NCBI GenBank assembly: GCA_001792895.1
Contig: MARA01000022.1
Coordinates: 558,001-622,000 of the forward strand
Direction: 5' to 3'
Origin: Lentinus brumalis
Taxonomy: Eukaryota > Basidiomycota > Agaricomycetes > Polyporales > Polyporaceae
Length of the DNA: 64,000 bases
Shown: positions 43,472 through 52,312 of the stretch, one piece after another
How the letters are laid out: each line of letters starts with the position of its first letter
How positions within the stretch are numbered: position 1 is the first letter of the stretch
The notes under the pieces: generated by a model
Told to the model about the DNA's origin: nothing
Database searches by the model: none
What the model saw: the letters and a program-made list of their open reading frames with translations, nothing else
Translations under genes and position numbers: made by a program

Positions 43472-44902
43472 ATGTCATCAGCAATGAACTACAACAACTT
43501 TGTCCCCGTAACCACGTTCCACGCACTCGACCCCCAGGCAATTGATGCTATTGTCAGAGATGGCATATCAGATGGGGCAGACATCAATCTCATTGTGGCA
43601 GCTCGGAACGCAGTAGGGCTTGCGGAACAACGTGTCCCGGAATACGTCCAGAATGTGGTAGCCGAAATGGCTGGGCATATGGACACCAATTTCCGGAGCC
43701 TCATAAACCACATCAGTCTTTTGACTACTCAAGTGACCACTCTCAGCACACTCGTTCAGAACCAGCAGACCCTTGTTCAGTCCTACAAACAACAAGTCGA
43801 TGCCTTACCAGCGTCGACTGGAGGAGGTTCGCGTCAACCCAAAATTGGCGAGCCCCCCATCTTCAAGGGCTCAGATGACAAGATCAAGCTGGAGGAGTGG
43901 CGCAACCTGATCAGCCTGTGGTGCGCACACGAGGGTATCGTCACCGACAAACAGAAGATTGTTACCGCCCTGTCCCGGCTGCAAGGCCCAGCTCATAAAT
44001 ACATGGCATCGTACTATGACCGTGTAGGCAAAGGCCAAGACCTCGGAACGTGGGACGCCTTCATGGATGAGCTTGCGCAAATCTATGGGCAGAGAGACGA
44101 CAAAGAAGGAGCAAAGAAGGAGATCACAGCCCTGTTTGTCAACAAAGACTTGGCTGCTAAAGACTTCATCAGATATGCGGAACGCTTCCGTACTCTCGGA
44201 CGTCTTACGGGTTACGATGATGAGCTTCTCATTGACAAGCTACGGGAGGTTATCAGCCGCGACATGCGGATTGCCCTCGTTGGCAAGGGTGGCAGCAATG
44301 TCCCCAAGAAGTGGACCGAGTTTCTCGACATGTTACTCGACTTTTACAGAGAGCTCAACCCGGAAAAGACACGAGGCACTGTCTTTAGTAAGAGCAGCTC
44401 AGACAACAGCGGTCACACCCCAATGGACATTGACTCGGCTGAAAAGTCGAAGGGCAAGGGCAAGAAGGGCAAGCAGGCCAACTCCGCTACCACAAACAAG
44501 AAGGCGCTATACTGCCACAACTGCAAGAGGCGGAACTCGCACGACACAGATGACTGCTACCTGCTCGCCAAGAACGCTGACAAGCGTCCCAAGTCCCAGA
44601 GCCAGTCCAAGGGGAACGATCAGTCCAAAGGGAATGATCAGAAGACAGGGACAAAAGGCACGACACCGTCGAACAACTTCAAGGCGAAAAAGACACGTGT
44701 CGTAGAAGTTGAAGTCACGGACGACGAGGACGACACCCCCAAGTCTTCAAAGTCCATCTCTACTGCGAGACTCGGGCGAGAGGATGTTGACAGTGAATCA
44801 ACCTTGTCTGAGGAGGATGAACCTCAGACTCGTTCCGGCCAGTCTGAAAAAGGCAAGGCTCGGTCCTCGAAGAGCTCGGATTTTCTCATACGCCATATGT
44901 AA
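43472..44902 (+). CDS. Gag (capsid/nucleocapsid) of the LTR element
   Basis: 476 residues, intact. The N-terminal part is helical with a coiled-coil-like stretch (MDTNFRSLINHISLLTTQVT). The capsid-like core carries the conserved EPPIFKGSDDKIKLEEWRNL and WDAFMDELAQIYGQRDDKEG...ALFVNKDLAAKDFIRYAERF patterns of retrotransposon gag. A basic linker (KSKGKGKKGKQ) leads to a knuckle-like C-x2-C-x5-H-x4-C (CHNCKRRNSHDTDDC); the spacing between the second Cys and the His is one longer than the classic CX2CX4HX4C. The tail is Ser/Glu/Lys-rich. The product would form the particle and bind element RNA. It starts 86 bp after the extra ORF. Confidence 0.88.
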   Translation: MSSAMNYNNFVPVTTFHALDPQAIDAIVRDGISDGADINLIVAARNAVGLAEQRVPEYVQNVVAEMAGHMDTNFRSLINHISLLTTQVTTLSTLVQNQQTLVQSYKQQVDALPASTGGGSRQPKIGEPPIFKGSDDKIKLEEWRNLISLWCAHEGIVTDKQKIVTALSRLQGPAHKYMASYYDRVGKGQDLGTWDAFMDELAQIYGQRDDKEGAKKEITALFVNKDLAAKDFIRYAERFRTLGRLTGYDDELLIDKLREVISRDMRIALVGKGGSNVPKKWTEFLDMLLDFYRELNPEKTRGTVFSKSSSDNSGHTPMDIDSAEKSKGKGKKGKQANSATTNKKALYCHNCKRRNSHDTDDCYLLAKNADKRPKSQSQSKGNDQSKGNDQKTGTKGTTPSNNFKAKKTRVVEVEVTDDEDDTPKSSKSISTARLGREDVDSESTLSEEDEPQTRSGQSEKGKARSSKSSDFLIRHM

Positions 44903-44919
44903 ATAACACCTGCGAACAT

Positions 44920-45468
44920 ATGGCAGAGAATAGTAAACCCAACGTCGGAATGCAGACATGTAGTGTTGGCATTAGTAGCACGGACAATCCTGTAATATCG
45001 TCATCTTCTCGCAACAGGAATTCATTCAAATTGCCCGTGACACTGTGGGTTTACGGAAGAAAAGTGCAGGTCGAAGCTCTGGTAGACTCAGGGGCCACGA
45101 CATCTTTCATCAATAAATCAGTTGTCGAAACCTATCACCTGGGAACTCATAAGCTGGCAACCCCGTACGACGTGTATAACGCCGACGGGACCTCCAACAA
45201 AAGTGGACAGATTACTCATGCTGTCCGGTCCTATGTCGAAATTGGATCTCATAAGTCAACTCACCAGCTGCTCGTAGCAGACTTAGGTAGTAAAGACATG
45301 ATCCTAGGGTACACCTACTTACGCAGACATAACCCTGAATCGACTGGGAACATGGGGAATGGAGGTTCACCAGGTGCCCTGAGAGCTGTGCCCCAAGAGC
45401 TCGTAAAAGAGGCAATGTGGCTGAAGAAGAAGCCGACGAGCTTCAGCTACCAAGGGTGGATCCCTTGA
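44920..45468 (+). CDS. Aspartic protease segment of pol
   Basis: Begins 17 bp after the gag stop, in another frame. The catalytic motif is VEALVDSGATTSFINKS (Asp-Ser-Gly), with a second hallmark, DMILGYTYLRRHNPE, the typical end of the retropepsin fold. Shortly after that motif, near 45335-45345, the frame is lost by what looks like one missing base; the proper continuation is found in the frame that starts at 45417. The last 43 residues of this open frame (STGNMG onward) are therefore probably not native. The enzyme would cleave Gag-Pol inside the particle. Confidence 0.8.
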   Translation: MAENSKPNVGMQTCSVGISSTDNPVISSSSRNRNSFKLPVTLWVYGRKVQVEALVDSGATTSFINKSVVETYHLGTHKLATPYDVYNADGTSNKSGQITHAVRSYVEIGSHKSTHQLLVADLGSKDMILGYTYLRRHNPESTGNMGNGGSPGALRAVPQELVKEAMWLKKKPTSFSYQGWIP

Positions 45469-47597
45469 TCACTCCACTGGACGAGTTAGGAGAGGAGTGT
45501 ATCGAAAATCCGCATATCAACTGGATTTCGACAGAAGATCCAGACGACCACGAAGTAGCACAGTTGACCGCAGAGATTCTTGCAAAAGATCTCGAGGAGA
45601 TTGAGGACGATGACACTCGCAACTGGAAGACTATAGTCCCAGAATATCTACACGAGTATGGCAACGTGTTCTCAAAGAAAGAATCAGAGAGGATGCCGGT
45701 GCGCAAACCGTATGACCACGGTATTGACTTCGAGGAGGGGGCCCCGCTTCCTCGACCGGCCAAACTATATCCAATGTCTCCAAAGGAACGCAATTCCTTG
45801 GACGAATGGATCAATGAGGAAACCCGAAAGGGTTACATTCGAAAGTCAAAGAGCCCTCTAGCAGCACCTGTCTTCTTTGTCAAGAAGAGTGATGGAAGCC
45901 TGCGGTTGGTGGTAGACTACCGGAAGTTAAACGACATCACAGTGAAGAACCGTTACCCAATTCCCCGCATAGCGGACTTGGTTGACTCGCTCAGCCAGGC
46001 GTCAATATTTACAAAAATTGACTTGCGCTGGGGATATAATAATGTTCGTATCCGAGAGGGTGACGAATGGAAAACGGCTTTCATCACACATCGCGGGCTG
46101 TTTGAAGCCAATGTGATGTACTTCGGTTTCTCCAATGCACCAGCCACCTTCCAGGCAATGATGAACGATATACTCGGTGATCTCATACGGGATGGACACG
46201 TTATTGTGTACCTTGATGACATATTGATCTTCACGGACAATGTGCGTCAACACCGTCAAATCACTCAGGAGGTGCTCAAACGTCTACGAGATAATGATCT
46301 ATTTGCAAAACCAGAGAAGTGCTTCTTTGAAAAAAGCAGCATCGAATATCTGGGCATGATCATCTCGAAGGGACAGATTTCGATGGACCCTAAGAAGGTT
46401 TCTGGAGTGACCGACTGGCCGCGACCCACTAAGGTCAAGCAAGTCCAAGCCTTCCTCGGCTTTGCCAACTTTTACAGGAGGTTTATCAAGGACTTTGCAA
46501 AGCATGCCAAGCCGCTCACCTCATTGACCAAGAAGGATCAACCATGGGTCTGGGGCGAGGAACAGGAACATGCGTTCGATAGCCTGAAAAAGGCCTTTAC
46601 CTCAGCCCCTATTCTGCGCATCCCGGATGATGTAAACCCTTTCCGCCTTGAGACGGATGCCAGTGACTTTGCCACCGGAGCAGTCCTGTCTCAGCTGGAC
46701 CCAACTGACAAGTTGTGGCATCCAGTAGCCTTTTATTCCAAGTCGCTCAATGTCCATGAACGGAACTATGAGATCTACGACAAAGAGATGCTTGCTATTA
46801 TACGCGCTCTGGAGGAATATAGGCAGTACTTGGAGGGTCATCCGGAAAAGCTCGAGATATGGTCAGATCATCAGAACTTGACCTATTTCAAGACGGCCCA
46901 GAAGTTGACACGGAGACAGGCGAGATGGTCTCTGTACCTCACGCGTTTCAACTTCGTATTGCGCCACAAACCAGGCAAGACAATGCTCACTGCCGACCCT
47001 CTGTCCAGGAGGCCAGACCATGAAGAGGGGGTGGAATTCGATAACCGAGATCAAATCCTTCTCAAGCCTGAATTTTTCGCCATTCATGCTATCGATTCCT
47101 CTCATGAGTCGCCTATCAATGATGACATTCTCCTAAGAGAGGTCAAAGAAGCATTGCTACAGGACAACGTCACCAAGGACTATCAGCAACTGCTGAAGTC
47201 TGGACCACGAGAGTTCAGCAAGTCCCTGGAGGATTGGAACTACGAGAATGGACTTTTGCTCTACCGTGGCAAAGTCTATATCCCAAAGAGCGACAACGAT
47301 CACCTCCGTAGACGAGTAGTTCAGATGCACCATGATATACCTTCTGCTGGACATCCGGGGAGGTGGAAGACATATGAACTCGTCTCACGGAACTACTGGT
47401 GGCCGGGCATGTCAGTATTCACCAAGAAGTATGTCACGGGCTGCGACATCTGTCAACGGATGAAGAACCATCCGCAACAGCCATATGGACCGCTTCAGCC
47501 CAACCCTGTCCCGGAAGGGCCATGGGAAATCATCACTATCGACCTTATCACTCAGCTACCAGAGTCTTTTGGTTATACCGCCATCTGCGTGGTGTAG
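45417..47597 (+). CDS. Reverse transcriptase, RNase H and integrase N-part
   Basis: Open for 726 residues. RT blocks in order: LPRPAKLYPMSPKE, GYIRKSKSPLAAPVFFVKK, LRLVVDYRKLNDITVKNRYP, TKIDLRWGYNNVRI, FGFSNAPATFQAMM, and the catalytic YLDD near 46209. Connection and RNase H follow (VWGEEQEHAFDSLKKAF; LETDASDFATGAVLSQ; YDKEMLAIIRALEEYRQYLE; WSDHQNLTYF). Next come the integrase zinc-binding domain (HHDIPSAGHPG...CDICQR) and the first catalytic Asp (IITIDLITQLP). A stop at 47595-47597 results from a single-base shift, since the reading continues one frame over with VDRLTKRAHFFPIK. The residues needed for RT and RNase H are all visible. Confidence 0.9.
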   Translation: MAEEEADELQLPRVDPLITPLDELGEECIENPHINWISTEDPDDHEVAQLTAEILAKDLEEIEDDDTRNWKTIVPEYLHEYGNVFSKKESERMPVRKPYDHGIDFEEGAPLPRPAKLYPMSPKERNSLDEWINEETRKGYIRKSKSPLAAPVFFVKKSDGSLRLVVDYRKLNDITVKNRYPIPRIADLVDSLSQASIFTKIDLRWGYNNVRIREGDEWKTAFITHRGLFEANVMYFGFSNAPATFQAMMNDILGDLIRDGHVIVYLDDILIFTDNVRQHRQITQEVLKRLRDNDLFAKPEKCFFEKSSIEYLGMIISKGQISMDPKKVSGVTDWPRPTKVKQVQAFLGFANFYRRFIKDFAKHAKPLTSLTKKDQPWVWGEEQEHAFDSLKKAFTSAPILRIPDDVNPFRLETDASDFATGAVLSQLDPTDKLWHPVAFYSKSLNVHERNYEIYDKEMLAIIRALEEYRQYLEGHPEKLEIWSDHQNLTYFKTAQKLTRRQARWSLYLTRFNFVLRHKPGKTMLTADPLSRRPDHEEGVEFDNRDQILLKPEFFAIHAIDSSHESPINDDILLREVKEALLQDNVTKDYQQLLKSGPREFSKSLEDWNYENGLLLYRGKVYIPKSDNDHLRRRVVQMHHDIPSAGHPGRWKTYELVSRNYWWPGMSVFTKKYVTGCDICQRMKNHPQQPYGPLQPNPVPEGPWEIITIDLITQLPESFGYTAICVV

Positions 47598-48589
47598 ACA
47601 GGCTCACAAAGCGAGCACACTTCTTCCCCATCAAAACGAGTTCTCTGCGAAAGATCTAGCGGAACTACTCTATGAGAGGATATGGCCGTTGCATGGCCTA
47701 CCGCTTCAGATCATCTCCGACAGGGGTACACAATTCGCGGCAGCGCTATTCCAAGAATGGTGCAAGCTACTGGGGATAGAATCATCCATGTCCACCACAT
47801 ATCACCCGCAGACGGATGGCCAGACCGAAAGGGTCAACCAGACACTGGAGCAATTCCTTCGCTGCTATGTGATTACCAAAAGGCCAACTGGTCTAAGCTT
47901 CTCAGTGCAGCAGAGTTCGCGTATAATAATGCAGCTCACGAAGGAACCAAGGAGAGCCCATTCTTCTTGGAATACGGTCGACACCCACGGGCAGGTCCAA
48001 CGCTTCGCAAAGAAGCAACTCCAACAAACCTCAGTGACATTGCATGGAGAAGACAACAAGCCCAGGAGCAAGCGAAGGCAGCTCTTGCTTTGGCAGCCGA
48101 GCGGATGAAGTGGTACTACGATCAGGGAGTCCAGAAGGTCCCCTTCAAAGTAGGCGACAAGGTTCTATTGGACCTACGTGACTATCAAACCACGGGTCGC
48201 AAGCTCAACGCTCGGTATGCAGGACCCTTTGAGATTGTTGAAAAACTTTCTCCAGTCACCTTCAGACTGAAGTGGCCTGCTAGGATGACTCGGATCCATC
48301 CAGTCTTCCATGCCAGCAAGCTCATACCATATCATGACTCTCAGATCCCAGGCCAGAAACCGGCCCCACCTGACCCTGTCATTATCGATGGGCATGAGGA
48401 GTTCGAGGTCGAAGCAATTCTCGACTCCAGGCGCTACCGCAGACAACTCCAATACCTAGTCGGTGGAAAGGTTACGGCCCCGAGGATGATTCTTGGGAGC
48501 CGGTCAATAACCTCACGAACTCTCCCGAGCTCATCAAACAATTCCATGAGGCTCACCCGCATGCAATCCGCATGGTGGAGAGTTTCTAG
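47598..48589 (+). pseudogene. Broken integrase core and chromodomain-like C-terminus
   Basis: Recognisable integrase sequence continues but changes frame at least three more times. VDRLTKRAHFFPIK gives way near 47635 to KDLAELLYERIWPLHGLPLQ, IISDRGTQF (second catalytic Asp) and TYHPQTDGQTERVNQTLEQF (catalytic Glu). Near 47870 it shifts to the frame with AEFAYNNAAHEGTKESPFFL and VGDKVLLDLRDYQTTGRKLN. Near 48463 a last shift leads to a [17 protein letters not shown] chromodomain segment ending at the TAG at 48587. Each shift equals one base gained or lost. The chromodomain would direct insertion to marked chromatin in intact relatives. Confidence 0.85.
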
Positions 48590-48616
48590 CTTCGCTCTTC
48601 TCATCGGAGCTCGAAC

Positions 48617-48631
48617 TAGAAGTGGGGGTAC
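48617..48631 (+). promoter_or_regulatory. Polypurine tract before the right LTR
   Basis: agaagtgggggta directly precedes the right LTR, which begins at 48632. Purine-rich tracts at this place prime plus-strand DNA synthesis. Confidence 0.6.
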
Positions 48632-49129
48632 TGTCACAAAACGTGACCTTTCTAGCGCTTATCTGGTGGATAAGAGGGCTTATCATTAGTTATCTGGAGT
48701 TATCAGTAGTTATCAATCATTTATCGATGTTTATGATCGCTTTTTATCTTCTTTAGGGATATCTATTACATCATTAGTCCAGATCCTTCTAGGACCTTGG
48801 TCCTAGAACCTTCTAGATAGTTGCCTAGTAATGTAGTGCACGCTATTGGTCAGTTACTTGCTGAGTAATAGGGCTACCTCAGCACACATGACTCAGCCTT
48901 ACTCAGCTGGTCATGTGATTAGCTTAGTAACATAGAGTACCAGGGGTCTTCCCCAGTCCCAGGGGGGCTGGGGCTACATGTATATAAACCACCAGTCTGA
49001 GGCCGGCACCCTCAGACTTATCCACTTATTGTCTAACCCATCTAACAACTCTGGCCTAACAAGCCCTCACCTTTTCCCCACACTTATATTTCATAACTAG
49101 TGAGTATTGTATTTGGGCTTACTGTTATA
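48632..49129 (+). repeat. Right LTR (498 bp)
   Basis: Same start (TGTCACAAAACG), end (TTACTGTTATA) and length as the left LTR. I read both through without finding a substitution. The copy of the TATA box lies at 48981-48988. Confidence 0.95.
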
Positions 49130-49689
49130 CACACTGGCTACGGACAAATATGTCGGACGAGTTGCGACAACGCGCAACGTGCACTACATGCGGCGAGTGC
49201 GAGACGATGACTCACGTTGCGTTCGAGTGCACGGCGGAAGGCCAGGAGACAATCTGGAAACTCCTCGAAACCACATGGCGACTCACTGGTGTTGAGTGGC
49301 CTGGCCCGAGCTGGGGAACAGTCTTCGGGGCCGCGTGCGTAGTCTTCAGAGCAGCAAACGGGAACCGCAAGATAGCTGCGGAAAACTTGTGGTGCATCCT
49401 TTGCACCGAGGCGGTGCACCTCATCTGGAAGCTCCGCTGTGAGCGCGTCATACAGAACGAGGGCGTAGAGTTCACTGAAGCAGAAGTTACAAACCGTTTC
49501 TTCGCAGCCCTAGACTCCAGACTCAGTCTCGATAGGAGAACATCAGTGCTAGCAAAAGGAAAACGAAGCCTGAAACCACAGGAGGTGGCCAGTATCTGGT
49601 CTCCAATACTAGATAGGGACCGTGAACAACTGCCGCCAAGATGGGTCGGAAATTGCGGGGTTTTAGTGGGTATCAAACGCGGGAGGTGA
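49130..49689 (+). pseudogene. LINE ORF2 3' end, displaced by the LTR element
   Basis: Begins with the second CACAC copy. The frame continues ORF2 across the insertion and runs about 180 residues to a TGA at 49687. It contains a Cys/His cluster (CTTCGECETMTHVAFEC, C-x2-C-x7-H-x4-C), as found at the end of fungal RNase H LINEs, then LWCILCTEAVHLIWKLRCER and the closing VGNCGVLVGIKRGR. Taking out the LTR element and one CACAC joins Gly-Thr-His to Trp-Leu-Arg without a frame change, so the cut was clean and the two parts were once one gene. Confidence 0.88.
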
Positions 49690-49926
49690 GGCAGTACGTC
49701 GAACTACGGGCGATGTCCTGCCTCCTCTTCCGCGTTTAGAGTCCCACACAACGTGCGTAAGAGCATTTCCTCGCGGTGTAAATAATGGCGATATTTATTG
49801 AAACATATCTATGGGCTACGGCCCTAAGATATGTAGCCTAGCGTGTCCGGTTAACACTCGTTAACCTAGATTGCACGACAAGCCCCTATGGGGACCAATG
49901 CGATCTGGGACATTATACGCTCCACC

Positions 49927-49949
49927 AAAAAAAAAAAAAAAAAAAAAAA
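49927..49949 (+). repeat. LINE poly(A) tail
   Basis: A run of 23 A closes the element's 3' UTR, as expected after target-primed reverse transcription. The following gatgagtac could be the start of the target-site duplication. Confidence 0.85.
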
Positions 49950-50048
49950 GATGAGTACTAAAGTAAATAGGACTGACAGCGACGGTAGATGATGGCACAT
50001 AGTATACACAACGGGATAAGTACTAGACGTCGTCAACACTCAGTGGTA

Positions 50049-51598
50049 TCATGACTCCAGCGCTGCAACGATACCGTATGCAGCGGCAGCGGCAGCACCA
50101 CCGACGAGGAGCGTGCTGAACGCACCCCACACGTAACCTCCGGCACCCTGCCCGGCACCAGTGACTCTCGCCTTGACCGCTCCGAAGACCAGCAACACGA
50201 TGCCGGTCACGATGCACGAGTAGATGAGGGCGATATGTGCGGTGGGCTCGAAGAAGTACGGCAGCAGGGGGATGAGGCCGCCGACGAGGTATCCCATCCC
50301 GATCGTGAACGCGGAGGCGTACATGCGCATCGTCGGGACCTCCTCGATGCCCTCGCCGAACTTGAGCAGGAACGCCGTCAGGCCGACGTTCTTCGCCCAC
50401 CGGAGCGCGGTGCCCTCCTCCAGCGTGAGCGTCGCGTCGCTCGCGGTGCTGGCGCGCGTGGCCTGGGACGGCCCGTCGCCGAGCGTGCTGAACTCGACTT
50501 CGCGGAGGTTCGCCGCGACCTGCCGCGAGACCTTCTCGTCCACGCCGACGGGTCCGAGAATCGCGTGCACCTCGCGCTCCATCTCGCCGTCACATGAACG
50601 CAGCACGCGCGCCGCGGTGACTTTCTGCTGATAGCGGTAGTGGTCCCGTTCCGCCTGAGATGCGAGGAAGCCACCGATGCCCATAGAAATGGCACCGGCG
50701 ATGAGCTCGGCGATTCCGCCGAGGATAACGAGTTTCGACTCGCCGAGGGAAGAAAGGCCGGCAGCAAGTGCGAATGGGACAGTCAGTCCGTCGGAGAGGC
50801 CAATCACGCTGCGGGTGTTACAAGGTCAGTCTGGTGGCGGAATATAGATACGGTGCCGGGAACTTAGTAGTAGTCAGGATAACAAGATGACAGAACAAGA
50901 ATCCACCGGAAGCTGAAGCATCAGCCACTCGAAGATTATGCTGCTTGCCTCGCAAGGCATGCACGCTGCACTGTTAGAAAGAGACAAGACAAGAGAAGAC
51001 GAGAGCGAGACACACTCTAGCGCGTATCTCTGCATGGCACGCAGCCTCGATCATGTCCCGCAGCTGCCAGCATGTCCGCCCTGCTGGTAGTAACGGGACG
51101 CACGCCATTGGCCCTCGAAAACGCCAGTCCGTCGATCTTCGTATAGTGATACAGCGGGGACAGTTCGTCCAGACCTCCACGGAGCCGCCTTCGATGCACC
51201 CCCTCATTCTAGCTCGACGGCAGGACGAAGGTATGGCACGCACGGCCGCAAGATTGCACCCCAGCTCCATTATTCCTGGCAACATTGCAAACGGACCGGC
51301 GGAGCATGTTCGCCCGAAAAAACGCACAGAGAAAATGGAGGAGAAAGAACGGATGTACTCACACGTCGCGGACAACGTCAGGGTCGATGAGGGTGCGCTC
51401 GTCGTCGCCCTTCAACTCCTTGCAGCAAACACCGGAGCGTACACGTTCGTGTCGGTCGCATTTCGCGGGTAGCGGTGCGGGCTCAGAGCATGCGGACTGG
51501 TTAATAGACCAGACGGGTGGCTTGTTGCTCGCGGCTGTGTCTGAGCCTCTGCGGTGCGGCAAGGGGACGGATGGGGCGGCGGAAGATGATTCGGACAT
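50049..51598 (-). CDS. CCC1: Ccc1/VIT-type vacuolar iron/manganese transporter
   Basis: Exons 51598-51363 and 50808-50049 give 331 residues. After a cytosolic N-terminus of about 78 residues the family signature appears: RDV(V)IGLSDGLTVPFALAAG, which forms helix 1. It is followed by VILGGIAELIAGAISMGIGG (helix 2, with the metal-binding Glu), the ER..YR cytosolic metal-binding helices, and three C-terminal helices (FTIGMGYLVGGLIPLLPYFF, IALIYSCIVTGIVLLVFGAV, FSTLLVGGAAAAAAYGIVAA). Ccc1 proteins move Fe(II) or Mn(II) from cytosol into the vacuole and protect against metal overload. The length fits yeast Ccc1 (about 320). The intron is 554 bp, far longer than its neighbours; donor and acceptor fit in phase and give the family sequence. 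A LINE poly(A) ends 100 bp from its stop. Confidence 0.9.
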
Positions 51599-52312
51599 GA
51601 CGAGGAGATACGAGTAGACAGGAGGGGGAGGACGAGAAGGACGAGGGGGACGAGGGGGATGAAGAGGGAGGTAGGAAGGAGGGATGTTGGTGCTTATGTT
51701 ACTACTCTTTCGAATTTGGAGCTCCATCCGGCAGGCTCGAGAATCTGACGTAATCCCTCCTCTGATTGGTGACCGGTGCGGTACTTTTTCGCGTTCTCCG
51801 CCACAGACGCGTTTGCCGACGTGCTCGACATGCTCTCGGCAACAAACAGAAGTGCAGGAGCTACTCTCGCTCGCACTCGGCCGCCTGAGGTTGCTCGAGG
51901 ACGCGTCAAGGTCGAACGTGCGCTCAGGCGCAGCATATCAAGCCACCAGAAAGCCGAAGTCAAACTCAGATGTTTTCCTGCGAACGCACCGGTCGTGGCT
52001 TTTCCCGCGACTTCACTTGCACGAGGCAGCACTGTGAAACTTCCAGCATATGGGGCACGGATCATGCGCTCGATAGCCTATCAATAGGACGGAGGATGTC
52101 CAACGGCCGAACCCTGCGGGAACTTCTCGGGAGGTGAGCTGGACGGTTGCGGACATATCTTTCACTCCCAGTAGTGGGCCTCCGTATATACAGTCTCTCC
52201 CCAACGCAACTACTAGTGCAAGTAAGTACAAACGTGCGATTGAGTTGGATTTCTGAGAGTTCAGCGAAACTTGGAACGTTATAGCGATTTACCGCTTAGG
52301 GTCCACAGTTCC
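51599..52312. promoter_or_regulatory. Promoter side of the transporter gene
   Basis: About 0.7 kb between the start of the Ccc1-type gene and the stop of the SGNH gene; both are on the minus strand. No gene is supported. An A/G-rich tract (ggaggtaggaaggaggg near 51660-51685) lies just upstream of the start. I did not find a convincing iron-factor site. Confidence 0.35.

Larger units (their letters stand above)
41628..49129 (+). mobile_element. Ty3/Gypsy chromovirus-type LTR retrotransposon
   Basis: 7502 bp, bounded by two 498-bp LTRs that begin TGTCACAAAACG and end TTACTGTTATA. Gene order is an extra ORF (42678), gag (43472), protease (44920), reverse transcriptase/RNase H/integrase (45417 onward) and a C-terminal chromodomain-like segment. 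The order RT-RNase H-IN and the chromodomain place it in the chromovirus branch of Ty3/Gypsy. A possible primer-binding site starts at 42128 and a purine-rich tract precedes the right LTR. The LTRs look identical base for base, which means a recent insertion, yet protease and integrase are broken by several single-base shifts. Confidence 0.93.
33101..49949 (+). mobile_element. Non-LTR (LINE) retrotransposon, split by an LTR element
   Basis: Parts in order: ORF1 with a CCHC zinc knuckle (to 36460), ORF2 with AP-type endonuclease, reverse transcriptase and RNase H (36913-41627), the LTR element (41628-49129), the last part of ORF2 (49130-49689), a short 3' UTR and a 23-base poly(A) run (49927-49949). 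The domain order and 3' poly(A) are those of RNase H-bearing LINEs of fungi (Tad1-like). The left end is uncertain: ORF1 may begin at 33737, but the same frame extends upstream to about 33357 across an intron-like gap. ORF2 has one further frame break at 39372-39375, so this copy is probably dead. Confidence 0.85.
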
